Program-made: the position numbers and the translations under genes
Part shown: positions 16,435 to 25,455 of the stretch, piece by piece
How the letters are laid out: the number at the start of each line of letters is the position of its first letter
Position numbering within the stretch: the stretch's first letter is position 1
The notes under the pieces: generated by a model
Database searches by the model: none
The model's input: the letters and a program-made list of their open reading frames with translations, nothing else
What the model was told of the DNA's origin: nothing
DNA from: Pseudomonas sp. 5P_3.1_Bac2
Lineage (GTDB): Bacteria > Pseudomonadota > Gammaproteobacteria > Pseudomonadales > Pseudomonadaceae
Assembly (NCBI RefSeq): GCF_025465995.1
Contig: NZ_JANLNY010000028.1
Span: 1 to 64,000, forward strand
Direction of reading: 5' to 3'
DNA length: 64,000 nucleotides

Positions 16435-17790
16435 ATGATGACAAGAACAACAGCCTTTAGCAGTCTGCTCGAAGAAGTCCACAGCTTTCGCGCCAAGCAC
16501 CCTGACGTGCGCTATGTCGACCTGATCAGCCTGGACATTCCCGGGCACTTTTACGGCAAGCGTTACCCCATCGAGATGCTGGAAAAAGTCGCCGCCGGCA
16601 GCCCGTTAAAAATTCCGCAGAACTGCGTCCTGCTCGGCCAGCAAGGTGGCCTGCATGCCATCGGCGATTACTGCTTTAACGATGGCGATCCCGATGCGCC
16701 GCGCCGGCTGATCCCCGGCACCCTGAAAATCGTGCGCTGGGAAAAACAAGCGCTGGGGCAAATGCTCATCAGCTCCGACGGCACCCAAGCGCCGATTGAG
16801 TTCGAGCCGCGCGAAGTGCTGGCCCGCGTGCTTAAGCGCTTAGCCGGGCGGGGGATATTCCCGGTAGTGGCCTTTGAGCTGGAGTTTTACCTGTTCGACC
16901 GCGCCCTGAAAGACGGTCTGCCGCAGTTCCCCCATGATCCCTTAAGCGGCGACCCTGACGACCAGCCGAACATGCATATCGAGCGCCTGTCGCGCTTCAG
17001 CGAGGTGCTCCACGACATCGTCGAGGCCGCCCAAGAACAAGGTATCGACGCCAACGTGATCACTGCCGAGCTGGGCCCAGGGCAATTTGAGATCAACTTC
17101 GGCCACAGCGCCGATGGTCTGCAAGCCGCCGACTGGGCCGCCATGTTCTGCCGCAGCACCCGTGGCGTGGCCCTGCAACACGGGCAACGCGCCAGCTTTA
17201 TGAGCAAGCCTTACCTGCACGCGCCGGGCAGCGGCATGCATGTGCACATCAGCCTGTATGACGAGGCCGGCAACAATCTGCTCGCCGCCGACCAGCAGCA
17301 ACCGCTACGCCATGCCGTAGCCGGCTGCCTGGATCTGTTGCCGCATTGCATGCCGATCTTCGCCGCCAACCACAACGCCTTCCGCCGTTATGGCGCCATG
17401 GTTAACGCCGCCAGCCGCGCCAGCTGGGGCTTTGAAGACCGCGACGCGTGCATCCGCATCCCCGAGTCAGACGCCCGCAACCTGCGCATCGAACATCGCT
17501 TAGCCGGCGCCGATGCCAACCCGTATTTGGTCCTGGCGGCCATTCTGACCGGCATGGAACAGGGCCTCGCTGCGCGTCGCGAACCCATCGCGCCACTCAA
17601 TGAAGATCGCACAAGCGGCATCGACTTCGCCAAAGACATGCTCAGCGCCGTGACCGCCATGCAGGACCACGAGCCGCTCCAGCAAGGCTTGGGCAGCGAG
17701 TTTGTGATGGTCTATTGCGAGAACAAACGCCAGGATCATCTGGCCTTTATGCAGGAGATCAATGCCCGCGAGTACCGTTGGTTCCTCTAA
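16435..17790 (+). CDS. Glutamine synthetase-like gamma-glutamylpolyamine synthetase, PuuA-like
   Basis: A 451-residue enzyme of the glutamine synthetase superfamily. Catalytic-domain signatures are in order: AFELEFYLFD (about 145), GPGQFEINFGH (about 217), SGMHVHISLYD (about 264), NHNAFRRYGAM (about 310) and the C-terminal RIPESDARNLRIEHRLAGAD with ANPYLVLAAIL. The N-terminal domain is divergent from GlnA, and PuuA/GlnA-like proteins with this layout ligate glutamate to putrescine or other amines using ATP. It completes a compact group with the PuuB-like oxidase and regulator upstream. True glutamine synthetase activity is unlikely but not excluded. Confidence 0.85.
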   Translation: MMTRTTAFSSLLEEVHSFRAKHPDVRYVDLISLDIPGHFYGKRYPIEMLEKVAAGSPLKIPQNCVLLGQQGGLHAIGDYCFNDGDPDAPRRLIPGTLKIVRWEKQALGQMLISSDGTQAPIEFEPREVLARVLKRLAGRGIFPVVAFELEFYLFDRALKDGLPQFPHDPLSGDPDDQPNMHIERLSRFSEVLHDIVEAAQEQGIDANVITAELGPGQFEINFGHSADGLQAADWAAMFCRSTRGVALQHGQRASFMSKPYLHAPGSGMHVHISLYDEAGNNLLAADQQQPLRHAVAGCLDLLPHCMPIFAANHNAFRRYGAMVNAASRASWGFEDRDACIRIPESDARNLRIEHRLAGADANPYLVLAAILTGMEQGLAARREPIAPLNEDRTSGIDFAKDMLSAVTAMQDHEPLQQGLGSEFVMVYCENKRQDHLAFMQEINAREYRWFL

Positions 17791-17895
17791 CCGACGCAGG
17801 CGAATATTTGCTGCAGGTTTTCGACTGAGGGCATTCAAGGCGCCGGGCAGCTTTGCGTATACTGCTCAGCGCCGCCGCGCTTCCCTCCATTTGTC

Positions 17896-18807
17896 GTGAA
17901 CTCTGCCGTGACTATTCGCCAATCCCTCGTAACCCTGCTTGTGTGCACCTGCTTCAGCTTTGTTTCCTCGGTATTTGCTGCCCCCCAGCAACAGGACCTT
18001 GCCGCCGGTAGCGCGCTGTTGGTCGACCTGCAAACCGATAAGATTCTCTACGAGCGCAACGCCGACAGCGTGGTGCCCATCGCCTCAGTCACCAAGCTGA
18101 TGACCGCCATGGTTACCCTCGATGCCAAGCTGCCATTAGATGAAATGCTGGCGATCAATATCAGCGACACCCAAGAGATGCGTGGCGTGTTCTCGCGCGT
18201 GCGCGTGGGCAGCGAGCTGAGCCGCCGCGACATGCTGTTTATCGCCCTGATGGCTTCGGAGAACCGTGCTGCCGCGAGCCTGGCCCACTACTATCCGGGC
18301 GGCCAAGTGGCCTTTATCAAGGCGATGAACGCCAAGGCCAAGGCGTTGGGCATGAGCAAGACCCACTATGTCGAGCCTACTGGCTTGTCCGAGCACAACG
18401 TCTCCACCGCCCGTGACCTGGTGCGCTTGCTCAAGGCGGCGGATCACTATCCGCTGATCAAACAGTTCACCACCACCCACGACAAGACCCAGGCCTTTCG
18501 CAAACCCAACTACACCTTGGGCTTTAACAATACCAACCACTTGGTGCGCAAAGCCGATTGGGACGTGCGCCTGAGCAAAACCGGCTTTACCAATGAAGCC
18601 GGCCGCTGCCTGGTGATGAATACGGTGATGAACAAGCGCCAAGTGGCCTTTGTGGTGCTCGATGCCTTTGGCAAGTACACCCATATGGCCGACGCCACCC
18701 GCCTTAAGCGCTGGCTGGAAACCGGCAAGGTGACTCCGGTGCCGGCGGCGGCCATTAGCTATCGCCAGCAAAAACTGGCCCTGCGCCAGAGCGCCAGCAC
18801 TCACTAA
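17896..18807 (+). CDS. pbpG: D-alanyl-D-alanine endopeptidase (PBP7/PbpG)
   Basis: A 303-residue periplasmic serine DD-peptidase of family S11. A signal peptide (LVTLLVCTCFSFVSSVFA) precedes the catalytic domain. Active-site motifs are SVTK (Ser nucleophile and Lys, near residue 64), SEN (near 121) and KTG in RLSKTGFTNEAG (near 233). PBP7-type enzymes cleave D-Ala-meso-diaminopimelate cross-links in peptidoglycan. The GTG at 17896 is used; a GTG at 17908 is equally possible, as neither has a clear ribosome-binding site. It stands alone between the polyamine cluster and a convergent c-di-GMP gene. Confidence 0.88.
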   Translation: MNSAVTIRQSLVTLLVCTCFSFVSSVFAAPQQQDLAAGSALLVDLQTDKILYERNADSVVPIASVTKLMTAMVTLDAKLPLDEMLAINISDTQEMRGVFSRVRVGSELSRRDMLFIALMASENRAAASLAHYYPGGQVAFIKAMNAKAKALGMSKTHYVEPTGLSEHNVSTARDLVRLLKAADHYPLIKQFTTTHDKTQAFRKPNYTLGFNNTNHLVRKADWDVRLSKTGFTNEAGRCLVMNTVMNKRQVAFVVLDAFGKYTHMADATRLKRWLETGKVTPVPAAAISYRQQKLALRQSASTH

Positions 18808-18855
18808 ACCGCGCCTTGCCGCCAGCACGCAGCAGCCCGTGATGGCGCCTTAGGG

Positions 18856-20523
18856 TTAAACGATGGGCTGGGTCTGCAGGTACTGTTGGCGCTGTTTTAA
18901 GAACCGCGTCAACTCCGCCAACGGCAGCGCCTTGCTGATCAGATAACCCTGGATCTGATCGCAGTCATACTGGCGCAGCAACGCCAGTTGCGCGGGGTTC
19001 TCCACCCCTTCGCCGACCACTTTCAGATTGAGGTTGTGCGCCATGTTGATCATGGCCCGCACCAACTGACGATCCTCCGCCCGCTCGGCGATGCCACTGA
19101 TAAAGCTGCGGTCAATCTTCAGCAGGTTGATCGGCAAGCTATGTAGGTGGACGAAAGACGAGAAGCCCGTGCCGAAGTCGTCCAGGGAGAACTGCACGCC
19201 TAACTTCTCCAGCGCCAGCATGGTTTGCTGCACATGGTCGCTGCGGCGCATCACGGCGGTTTCGGTCAGTTCAAATTCCAACCAGCTGGCATCCACACCG
19301 CGCTCTTTGATCAGCCGGCTGACGGTGCTCAGCAGTTGGCTGTCCTGGAATTGACGGAACGACAGGTTAACCGCCATATGCAGTGGCGGCAGGCCCTGAT
19401 CCAGCAAGGCTTGGATATCCAGCAAGGCGCGGTTGATCACCCAATAGCCGAGCGGCACGATCAGCCCGGTTTCTTCGGCCAGCGGCACAAATTCGTTAGG
19501 CCCCAGCAGACCGTGCTCGGCATGCCGCCAGCGCACCAAGGCTTCAAGGCCAACAATGCGGTCGCTTTGCAGGCACAGGCGCGGCTGGTAATGCAGCTCG
19601 AATTCATTGCGCCGCAGCGCCCGGCGCAATTCACTCTCCAACTCGACCTGCTGGCGGGCGCTGCGACTGACGCGCTGATCATAAAAACGGTAGGTGCAGC
19701 CTTGCTGAGTTTTCGCCTGCTGCATGGCGATATGGGCGTACCACATCAGCGGATCGGCATGCATTTGCGCGCTGGAGTGGGCCAGACCAAGGCTGCAACC
19801 CAGCAACAGGCTTTCGCCATCAATCCAATACGGCTCGCTCAAGGCCTGGGTGATGCGCTCGGCCACATCCATGGCGCGCTGCGGGTCGCGGCGGCTGTCG
19901 ATGAGCAAGGCAAATTCATCGCTGCCAAGGCGCGCCAGCAGATCGCCGGTTTGCAGTTGTGCCTTGATCCGCGCCACCACCTGCACAATCAGCCGATCAC
20001 CGCCTTGATGGCCCAAGGCATCGTTGGCGTGGCGAAAGTTATCTAAATCGAGATGGCCCAGAGTCAGACCGTGACCCTGATACTCCTGCAAGCGATTGGC
20101 CAGCACATGGTGAAAGCCCTGCCGGTTAGCCAGGCCGGTGAGGCCATCTTGTTGCGCCAGGCGCTGCAAGGAATCGGTGAGATCAGTGCGCTCACTGGCG
20201 TAACGCAGGCAGCGGCGCAGCACTTCGCTGCTGAGGGTCGAGCTGACCAACCAATCGACCACGCTCAGGGGCGGTGACTGGGGTTCTTCATCGAGTAGCA
20301 GAATAAGCGGCAGGGGACAGAGTTCGGCGGCTTTTAAATCGCAGGTCAGCACCAGCATATTGGCGGGCAAGGCAAAGCGCTCACAGGCTGCCAGCCAACT
20401 CGGCGCAGTCAGGAGATGGTACGCATCCTCACCCAGGGCGCTTAGTTGCGCGCGCAGTAACTGCTCCCAGGCAGGCGTGGCCGCCAATAACAACAGACGC
20501 CACGGTTTGACAGACACAGGCAA
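18856..20523 (-). CDS. GGDEF/EAL protein with degenerate GSDEF, probable c-di-GMP phosphodiesterase
   Basis: A 555-residue cytosolic protein. The first ~110 residues look like a receiver-type fold without clear phospho-acceptor motifs. The GGDEF domain (about 120-290) has LARLGSDEFALL, with Ser in the second position, and no RxxD inhibitory site, so it is probably not a cyclase. The EAL domain (about 300-545) keeps GLEALVRW, FELTETAVM, SLDDFGTGFSSF, KIDRSF and VVGEGVEN, consistent with an active phosphodiesterase. It is divergent from rep, the arrangement I remember for PA5295 (ProE) and PA5296 in P. aeruginosa. Confidence 0.88.
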   Translation of the reverse strand: MPVSVKPWRLLLLAATPAWEQLLRAQLSALGEDAYHLLTAPSWLAACERFALPANMLVLTCDLKAAELCPLPLILLLDEEPQSPPLSVVDWLVSSTLSSEVLRRCLRYASERTDLTDSLQRLAQQDGLTGLANRQGFHHVLANRLQEYQGHGLTLGHLDLDNFRHANDALGHQGGDRLIVQVVARIKAQLQTGDLLARLGSDEFALLIDSRRDPQRAMDVAERITQALSEPYWIDGESLLLGCSLGLAHSSAQMHADPLMWYAHIAMQQAKTQQGCTYRFYDQRVSRSARQQVELESELRRALRRNEFELHYQPRLCLQSDRIVGLEALVRWRHAEHGLLGPNEFVPLAEETGLIVPLGYWVINRALLDIQALLDQGLPPLHMAVNLSFRQFQDSQLLSTVSRLIKERGVDASWLEFELTETAVMRRSDHVQQTMLALEKLGVQFSLDDFGTGFSSFVHLHSLPINLLKIDRSFISGIAERAEDRQLVRAMINMAHNLNLKVVGEGVENPAQLALLRQYDCDQIQGYLISKALPLAELTRFLKQRQQYLQTQPIV

Positions 20524-20675
20524 GCAGCTCCCCCCACATAATCAATTAGCGTGTCACTCGCTCAGCTGCACCGTGTTCGGCGTCTTGCCCCCACAGCCAT
20601 GTGGTATACGCGTACCTACTTCAAGGTAAGTCTCAAGTTTGTCTCGCAGAGTACTGCATTGGTTGAATTAGCCAA

Positions 20676-20709
20676 GTGTTGCGCAGCAACATTATGTGCG
20701 CCGCAACAC
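20676..20709. promoter_or_regulatory. Nested inverted repeats upstream of rep
   Basis: GTGTTGCG (20676-20683) pairs with CGCAACAC (20702-20709), while its inner part GTTGC (20678-20682) can instead pair with GCAAC (20686-20690) across a three-base loop. The two hairpins exclude each other. The site is about 74 bases before the rep ATG in the 259 bp region divergent from the GGDEF/EAL gene. It could be an operator or leader structure for rep, or a terminator remnant. I see no promoter I can place with confidence here. Confidence 0.45.
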
Positions 20710-20782
20710 AATTTCATCGGCTCGGTCAGAATGCGCAAGGCCTGTTAAAATGCCCGGCCTCCTCTGCTGATGATGTCTTCCC

Positions 20783-22792
20783 ATGTCCCGACTGAACCCC
20801 CGGCAACAAGAAGCCGTGAACTACGTCGGCGGCCCACTTCTGGTGCTCGCCGGTGCAGGTTCCGGCAAGACCAGCGTGATCACCCGCAAAATCGCCCACT
20901 TGGTGAAAAACTGCGGCATTCAGGCCCGCCATATCGTCGCCATGACCTTTACCAACAAGGCCGCGCGCGAGATGAAAGAACGGGTCGGCAGCCTGCTGCA
21001 CGGCGCCGAAGGGCGCGGCCTGACCGTGTCGACCTTCCACAACCTGGGCATGAACATCATCCGCAAGGAATATGCACGCTTGGGCTACAAGCCCGGCTTC
21101 TCGATCTTCGATGATGGCGATATCAAGGCGCTGCTTTCGGACATCATGCAGAAGGAGTATTCCGGCGACGACGGCATCGATGAGATCAAAAACTACATCG
21201 GCTCGTGGAAAAACGACCTGATCCTGCCCGAGCAAGCCCTGAGCGAAGCGCGCAATCCCAAAGAGCAAACCGCCGCCATCGTCTACCTGCACTACCAGCG
21301 CACGCTCAAGGCGTACAACGCAGTGGACTTCGACGACCTGATTCTGCTGCCGGTGAAGCTGTTCCAAGAACACGCCGACATCCTGGAAAAGTGGCAAAAC
21401 CGCATCCGCTATCTGCTGGTCGACGAATACCAAGACACCAACGCCAGCCAATACCTGCTGGTGAAGATGCTGGTGGGCATGCGCAACCAGTTCACCGTGG
21501 TCGGCGACGATGACCAGTCGATCTACGCCTGGCGTGGCGCGCGCCCGGAAAACCTGATGCTGCTCAAAGAGGATTACCCGTCGCTGAAAGTGGTGATGCT
21601 GGAGCAGAACTACCGCTCCACCAGCCGCATCCTCAAATGCGCCAACACCCTGATCGCCAACAACCCCCACGCTTTCGAGAAGCAGCTGTGGTCGGAGATG
21701 GGCGTCGGCGATGAGATCCGCGTGATCCGCTGCCGCAACGAAGACGCGGAGTGCGAGCGGGTGGCCATGGAAATCCTCACCCTGCACCTGCGTACCGATC
21801 GGCCCTACAGCGACTTCGCCATCCTCTATCGCGGCAACTACCAAGCCAAGCTGATGGAGCTGAAGCTGCAGCACCACCAGATCCCTTATCGCCTCTCCGG
21901 CGGCACCAGCTTCTTCGCCCGCCAGGAAGTGAAGGATCTGATGAGCTACTTCCGCCTGCTGGTTAACCCGGATGACGACAACGCCTTCCTGCGCGTGATC
22001 AACGTGCCGCGCCGTGAAATCGGCTCCGCCACCCTGGAAAAACTCGGCAACTACGCCACCGAGCGCAAGATCAGCATGTACGCCGCGGCGGGCGAGATGG
22101 GCCTGGCCGAGCACCTTGAGCCGCGCTACAGCGAGCGCCTGCAACGCTTCACCCGCTGGATGGACCGGGTGCGGCAAGAATGTGCGCAGAACGATCCAAT
22201 CGCCGCGATCCGCAGCATGGTCATGGATATCGACTACGAAAACTGGCTGAGGCAGAACGCCTCCAACGACAAAGTCGCCGATGCGCGGATGGGCAACGTG
22301 TGGTTCCTCGTCGACGCGCTGAAGAACACCCTTGAGCGTGACGAAGACGGTGAGATGACCATCGAGGACGCCATCGGCAAGCTGGTGCTGCGCGACATGC
22401 TCGAACGCCAGCAAGAGGAAGAAGAAGGCGCCGACGGCGTGCAGATGCTCACCCTGCACGCCTCCAAAGGCCTGGAGTTCCCCTACGTGTTTATCATCGG
22501 TATGGAAGAGGAAATCCTCCCCCACCGCTCCAGCATCGAGGCCGACACCATCGAGGAGGAGCGGCGCCTGGCCTATGTCGGCATCACCCGTGCACGGCAG
22601 ACGCTGGCCTTCACCTATGCGGCTAAACGCAAACAGTACGGCGAAATCATGGACTGCCTGCCGAGTCGCTTCCTCGACGAGTTGCCGCCGGAAGACTTGC
22701 AATGGGAAGGTCTGGAAGACACCGCCCCGGAAGTCAAAGCCGCGCGCGGTAACGACGCCCTGGCCAACATGCGCGCCCTGCTCAAACGCTGA
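20783..22792 (+). CDS. rep: ATP-dependent DNA helicase Rep
   Basis: A 669-residue superfamily 1A helicase, the normal Rep length. Walker A is LAGAGSGKTSVITRK (about 23-37), the DEYQDTN box is at about 214, VVGDDDQSIYAWRGA at about 239, QNYRSTSRIL at about 275, TLHASKGLEFPYVF at about 556 and VGITRARQTLAF at about 602. It is a 3'-5' translocase that removes proteins from DNA and helps replication forks pass transcription complexes. It precedes poxB by about 100 bases. The start MSRLNPRQQEAV fits family N-termini. Confidence 0.97.
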   Translation: MSRLNPRQQEAVNYVGGPLLVLAGAGSGKTSVITRKIAHLVKNCGIQARHIVAMTFTNKAAREMKERVGSLLHGAEGRGLTVSTFHNLGMNIIRKEYARLGYKPGFSIFDDGDIKALLSDIMQKEYSGDDGIDEIKNYIGSWKNDLILPEQALSEARNPKEQTAAIVYLHYQRTLKAYNAVDFDDLILLPVKLFQEHADILEKWQNRIRYLLVDEYQDTNASQYLLVKMLVGMRNQFTVVGDDDQSIYAWRGARPENLMLLKEDYPSLKVVMLEQNYRSTSRILKCANTLIANNPHAFEKQLWSEMGVGDEIRVIRCRNEDAECERVAMEILTLHLRTDRPYSDFAILYRGNYQAKLMELKLQHHQIPYRLSGGTSFFARQEVKDLMSYFRLLVNPDDDNAFLRVINVPRREIGSATLEKLGNYATERKISMYAAAGEMGLAEHLEPRYSERLQRFTRWMDRVRQECAQNDPIAAIRSMVMDIDYENWLRQNASNDKVADARMGNVWFLVDALKNTLERDEDGEMTIEDAIGKLVLRDMLERQQEEEEGADGVQMLTLHASKGLEFPYVFIIGMEEEILPHRSSIEADTIEEERRLAYVGITRARQTLAFTYAAKRKQYGEIMDCLPSRFLDELPPEDLQWEGLEDTAPEVKAARGNDALANMRALLKR

Positions 22793-22894
22793 AAACACAA
22801 CCTGACAGACAACCTGACAAGTGTTGAACTTTAACTTCGCTGCGCCCATCAACTTTTAAACCAGCCTGCCCGCTGTTTTTAGGAGATGTGCGTT

Positions 22895-24616
22895 ATGCCG
22901 AGTCAAACCGTTGCTCAGATCGTGGTCGAAACCCTGGAACAAGCCGGGGTCCGACATTGCTATGGGATTGTGGGTGACACGCTGAATTACGTCACCGATG
23001 CGATCCATGCAAGCAGCATCGAATGGGTCCATGTCCGCCACGAAGAAGCCGCCGCGTTCGCCGCCGGCGCCGACTCGTATATCAGCGGCAACCTCACCGC
23101 CTGTGCCGGCTCTTGCGGCCCGGGCAGCCTGCACTTCATCAACGGCGTGTTTGAAGCCCAGCGCAACCGCGCGCCCATGGTGCTGATTGCCAGCCAGATC
23201 GTCACCGAACAGCTGGGCATGGAGTTTCCCCAAGAGGTCGACTTCAAGGCCGTGTACAAGACCTGCAGCGTGTTTTGCGAGCAGGTGATGAACCCCGAGC
23301 AAGCCAAGCGCTTAACCACCCTGGCCTGCCAAGCCGCCATCCATAAACAAGGCGTCGCGGTGCTGATTCTGCCCGCCGATATCAGCCAAGCCACGGTCAA
23401 AAACGCCCCCGCCTTTGCCGTCCACCGGCCACACCCGGTGCTGCGCCCCAGTGATAGCGAACTGCAGGAAATCGCCCACTTACTCAGCCAAGGCAAAAAG
23501 ATCGGCATCTACGCAGGCTCCGGCTGCCAAGGCGCCCACGACTTGCTGGTGGAGCTGGCCGCCAAGCTCAAGGCACCCATTGCCCACACCTCGCGGGCCA
23601 AGGACTTTGTCGAATACGACAACCCTTTCAACATGGGCATGACCGGCATGCTGGGGGTCAAATCCGGCTTTCATATGATGAATGAGTGCGACACCCTGCT
23701 GCTGTTAGGCGCCGACTTCGCTTGGGCGCAGTTTTATCCCCAGCACGCCAAACTGATCCAGGTCGACCGTGACGCCAGCCACTTGGGCCGCCGTCACCCG
23801 GTCGATCTAGGCGTGGTCGGTGATGTCGTCGCCACCTTGCAGGCCTTGCTGCCCTTAGTGCAGCAGCACAGCGACGACAGTTTCTTGCAGGAGTGCTTAG
23901 CGCTGCGCCAACAGACCGTGGCCCACCTGGAGAAAGAAGAGCACGCCGGCGATGGCGAGCTGATTCATCCGCAGCACCTGGTCAAACTCATCAACCAGTA
24001 CGCCAACGACGACGCCCTGTTCACCGCCGACGCGGGCTCGGCCATGGTCTGGCTGCTGCGGCATATCCACACCAATGGCAAACGCCGCACCCTCACCAGC
24101 TTGGTCCACGGCAGCATGGCCAACGCCATGCCCCAGGCACTGGGCCTGCAAAAGGCCTATCCGGGCCGCCAGGTGATCTCGATTTCTGGCGACGGCGGCC
24201 TGGCGATGTTGCTTGGCGACTTGCTCACCGCCATTCAAGAAGAGCTGCCGATTAAGATCGTGGTGCTGAATAACGCCTCGCTTAACTTCGTCGAGATCGA
24301 ACAGAAGGTCGAAGGGCTGCTGGATAACTACACCCACCTGCTCAACCCGGACTTTGCCAAACTGGCCGAGGTGATTGGCTTCTACGGCCAGCGCGTGACT
24401 CAGTCGGCGCAGCTGGAGCAGGCCGTGCAAGCCTTCCTCGCCCATCCGGGGCCGGCGCTGCTGGATGTGCACACCAACCCCAGCGAACTGGTGATGCCGC
24501 CCAAGATTGAGGCCACCCAAGTGATCGACACCGCGTTGTATGCGGCCAAAGCCATTCTTAACGGCCGTTTTAAAGACGTGGAGCAATTGGTGGTGAGCAA
24601 CTTCCTGAAGAAATAA
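22895..24616 (+). CDS. poxB: Pyruvate dehydrogenase (quinone), PoxB
   Basis: A 573-residue thiamine-diphosphate flavoenzyme with three domains: the N-terminal Pyr domain (HCYGIVGDTLNYVTDAI; the catalytic Glu region VRHEEAAAFAAGAD), the central FAD domain, and the C-terminal PP domain with the ThDP/Mg motif SGDGGLAMLLGDLLTA to VVLNNASLNFV. It oxidatively decarboxylates pyruvate to acetate and CO2, passing electrons to ubiquinone at the membrane. I start at ATG 22895 because AGGAG (22881-22885) lies nine bases before it; the in-frame ATG at 22886 touches that AGGAG. It follows rep and precedes xpt as in P. aeruginosa. Confidence 0.93.
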   Translation: MPSQTVAQIVVETLEQAGVRHCYGIVGDTLNYVTDAIHASSIEWVHVRHEEAAAFAAGADSYISGNLTACAGSCGPGSLHFINGVFEAQRNRAPMVLIASQIVTEQLGMEFPQEVDFKAVYKTCSVFCEQVMNPEQAKRLTTLACQAAIHKQGVAVLILPADISQATVKNAPAFAVHRPHPVLRPSDSELQEIAHLLSQGKKIGIYAGSGCQGAHDLLVELAAKLKAPIAHTSRAKDFVEYDNPFNMGMTGMLGVKSGFHMMNECDTLLLLGADFAWAQFYPQHAKLIQVDRDASHLGRRHPVDLGVVGDVVATLQALLPLVQQHSDDSFLQECLALRQQTVAHLEKEEHAGDGELIHPQHLVKLINQYANDDALFTADAGSAMVWLLRHIHTNGKRRTLTSLVHGSMANAMPQALGLQKAYPGRQVISISGDGGLAMLLGDLLTAIQEELPIKIVVLNNASLNFVEIEQKVEGLLDNYTHLLNPDFAKLAEVIGFYGQRVTQSAQLEQAVQAFLAHPGPALLDVHTNPSELVMPPKIEATQVIDTALYAAKAILNGRFKDVEQLVVSNFLKK

Positions 24617-24624
24617 CCTCCCGC

Positions 24625-24655
24625 CAGCAAGGCCGGCGCTATGCCAGCCTTGCTG
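24625..24655 (+). terminator. Hairpin after poxB, weak terminator
   Basis: CAGCAAGGC (24625-24633) is perfectly complementary to GCCTTGCTG (24647-24655). It begins nine bases past the poxB stop. There is no T run behind it, so it may stabilise the transcript end or act with Rho rather than terminate on its own. No other signal is evident up to the xpt start. Confidence 0.5.
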
Positions 24656-24776
24656 CGGTGCGGATAGATTTTCGTCAATTGCCAAGCGACGACGCCGGGC
24701 GGAAGTCGCGCAAGGCCTACGGGCACGGTACAATTACGCGCTTTAGCAGTGGCCCTAGCCCCGCCAGGAAGCAAGC

Positions 24777-25349
24777 GTGAATATTCTCAAAGACAAAATT
24801 CGTAGTGAAGGTATCGTCCTGTCCGAGCAGGTGCTCAAAGTGGACGCCTTCCTCAATCACCAAATCGACCCGCTCCTGATGCAGCACGTGGGCCATGAGT
24901 TCGCCCAACGCTTCGCCGGGCAAGGCATCACCAAGATCGTCACCATCGAAGCCTCGGGCATTGCCCCGGCGATCATGGCGGGCCTGGAACTGGGCATCCC
25001 GGTGATTTTCGCTCGCAAGTTTCAGTCGCTGACCCTGAAAAACGATCTGCTGATCTCCAAGGTGTTTTCCTTCACCAAGCAGACCGAAAGCACCATTGCC
25101 ATTTCCTCGCGGCACCTTAGCGCCAACGACAAGGTGCTGGTGATCGACGACTTCCTTGCCAACGGCCACGCCGCCAAGGCGCTGATCGACCTGATCCTGC
25201 AAGCCGGCGCGCAAGTCGCAGGCATCGGCATCGTGATCGAAAAATCCTTCCAGGAAGGCCGCAGCATGCTGGAACGCGAAGGCTACCGGGTCGAGTCCCT
25301 GGCGCGTATCGCCGCGCTGGAAAACGGCGAAGTGCGCTTCCTCGAATAA
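24777..25349 (+). CDS. xpt: Xanthine phosphoribosyltransferase
   Basis: A 190-residue type I PRTase. The PRPP-binding signature is VLVIDDFLANGHAA (about 121-134), and the substrate region reads KIVTIEASGIAPA (about 54-66). The N-terminus MNILKDKIRSEGIVLSEQVL matches Xpt proteins of the B. subtilis type. It makes XMP from xanthine and PRPP for purine salvage. The start is GTG at 24777, with AGGAAG nine bases upstream. It is convergent with the cytochrome c5 gene across a shared bidirectional terminator. Confidence 0.95.
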   Translation: MNILKDKIRSEGIVLSEQVLKVDAFLNHQIDPLLMQHVGHEFAQRFAGQGITKIVTIEASGIAPAIMAGLELGIPVIFARKFQSLTLKNDLLISKVFSFTKQTESTIAISSRHLSANDKVLVIDDFLANGHAAKALIDLILQAGAQVAGIGIVIEKSFQEGRSMLEREGYRVESLARIAALENGEVRFLE

Positions 25350-25408
25350 GCCCGCGGCCTAAGGCTCAAGCGCTCTGCGCGTGGGCCTTAAGGCAAACGC
25401 CAGGCACA

Positions 25409-25436
25409 AAAAAGCCGCCTCGAAGGGCGGCTTTTT
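25409..25436. terminator. Bidirectional terminator between xpt and cytochrome c5
   Basis: AAAAAGCCGCC (25409-25419) and GGCGGCTTTTT (25426-25436) form an 11-base-pair stem with a six-base loop and a T run on either strand. It serves xpt on the plus strand and the cytochrome gene (stop at 25456) on the minus strand. Confidence 0.9.
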
Positions 25437-25455
25437 CATGTCCAGCGTCTGTAGC

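Noticed and set aside
20726..22852. 708-codon open frame antisense to rep
   Set aside because: It is the shadow of a strongly coding G+C-rich gene: His, Val, Gln and Gly repeat in biased patterns, and rep has all helicase motifs in the other frame.
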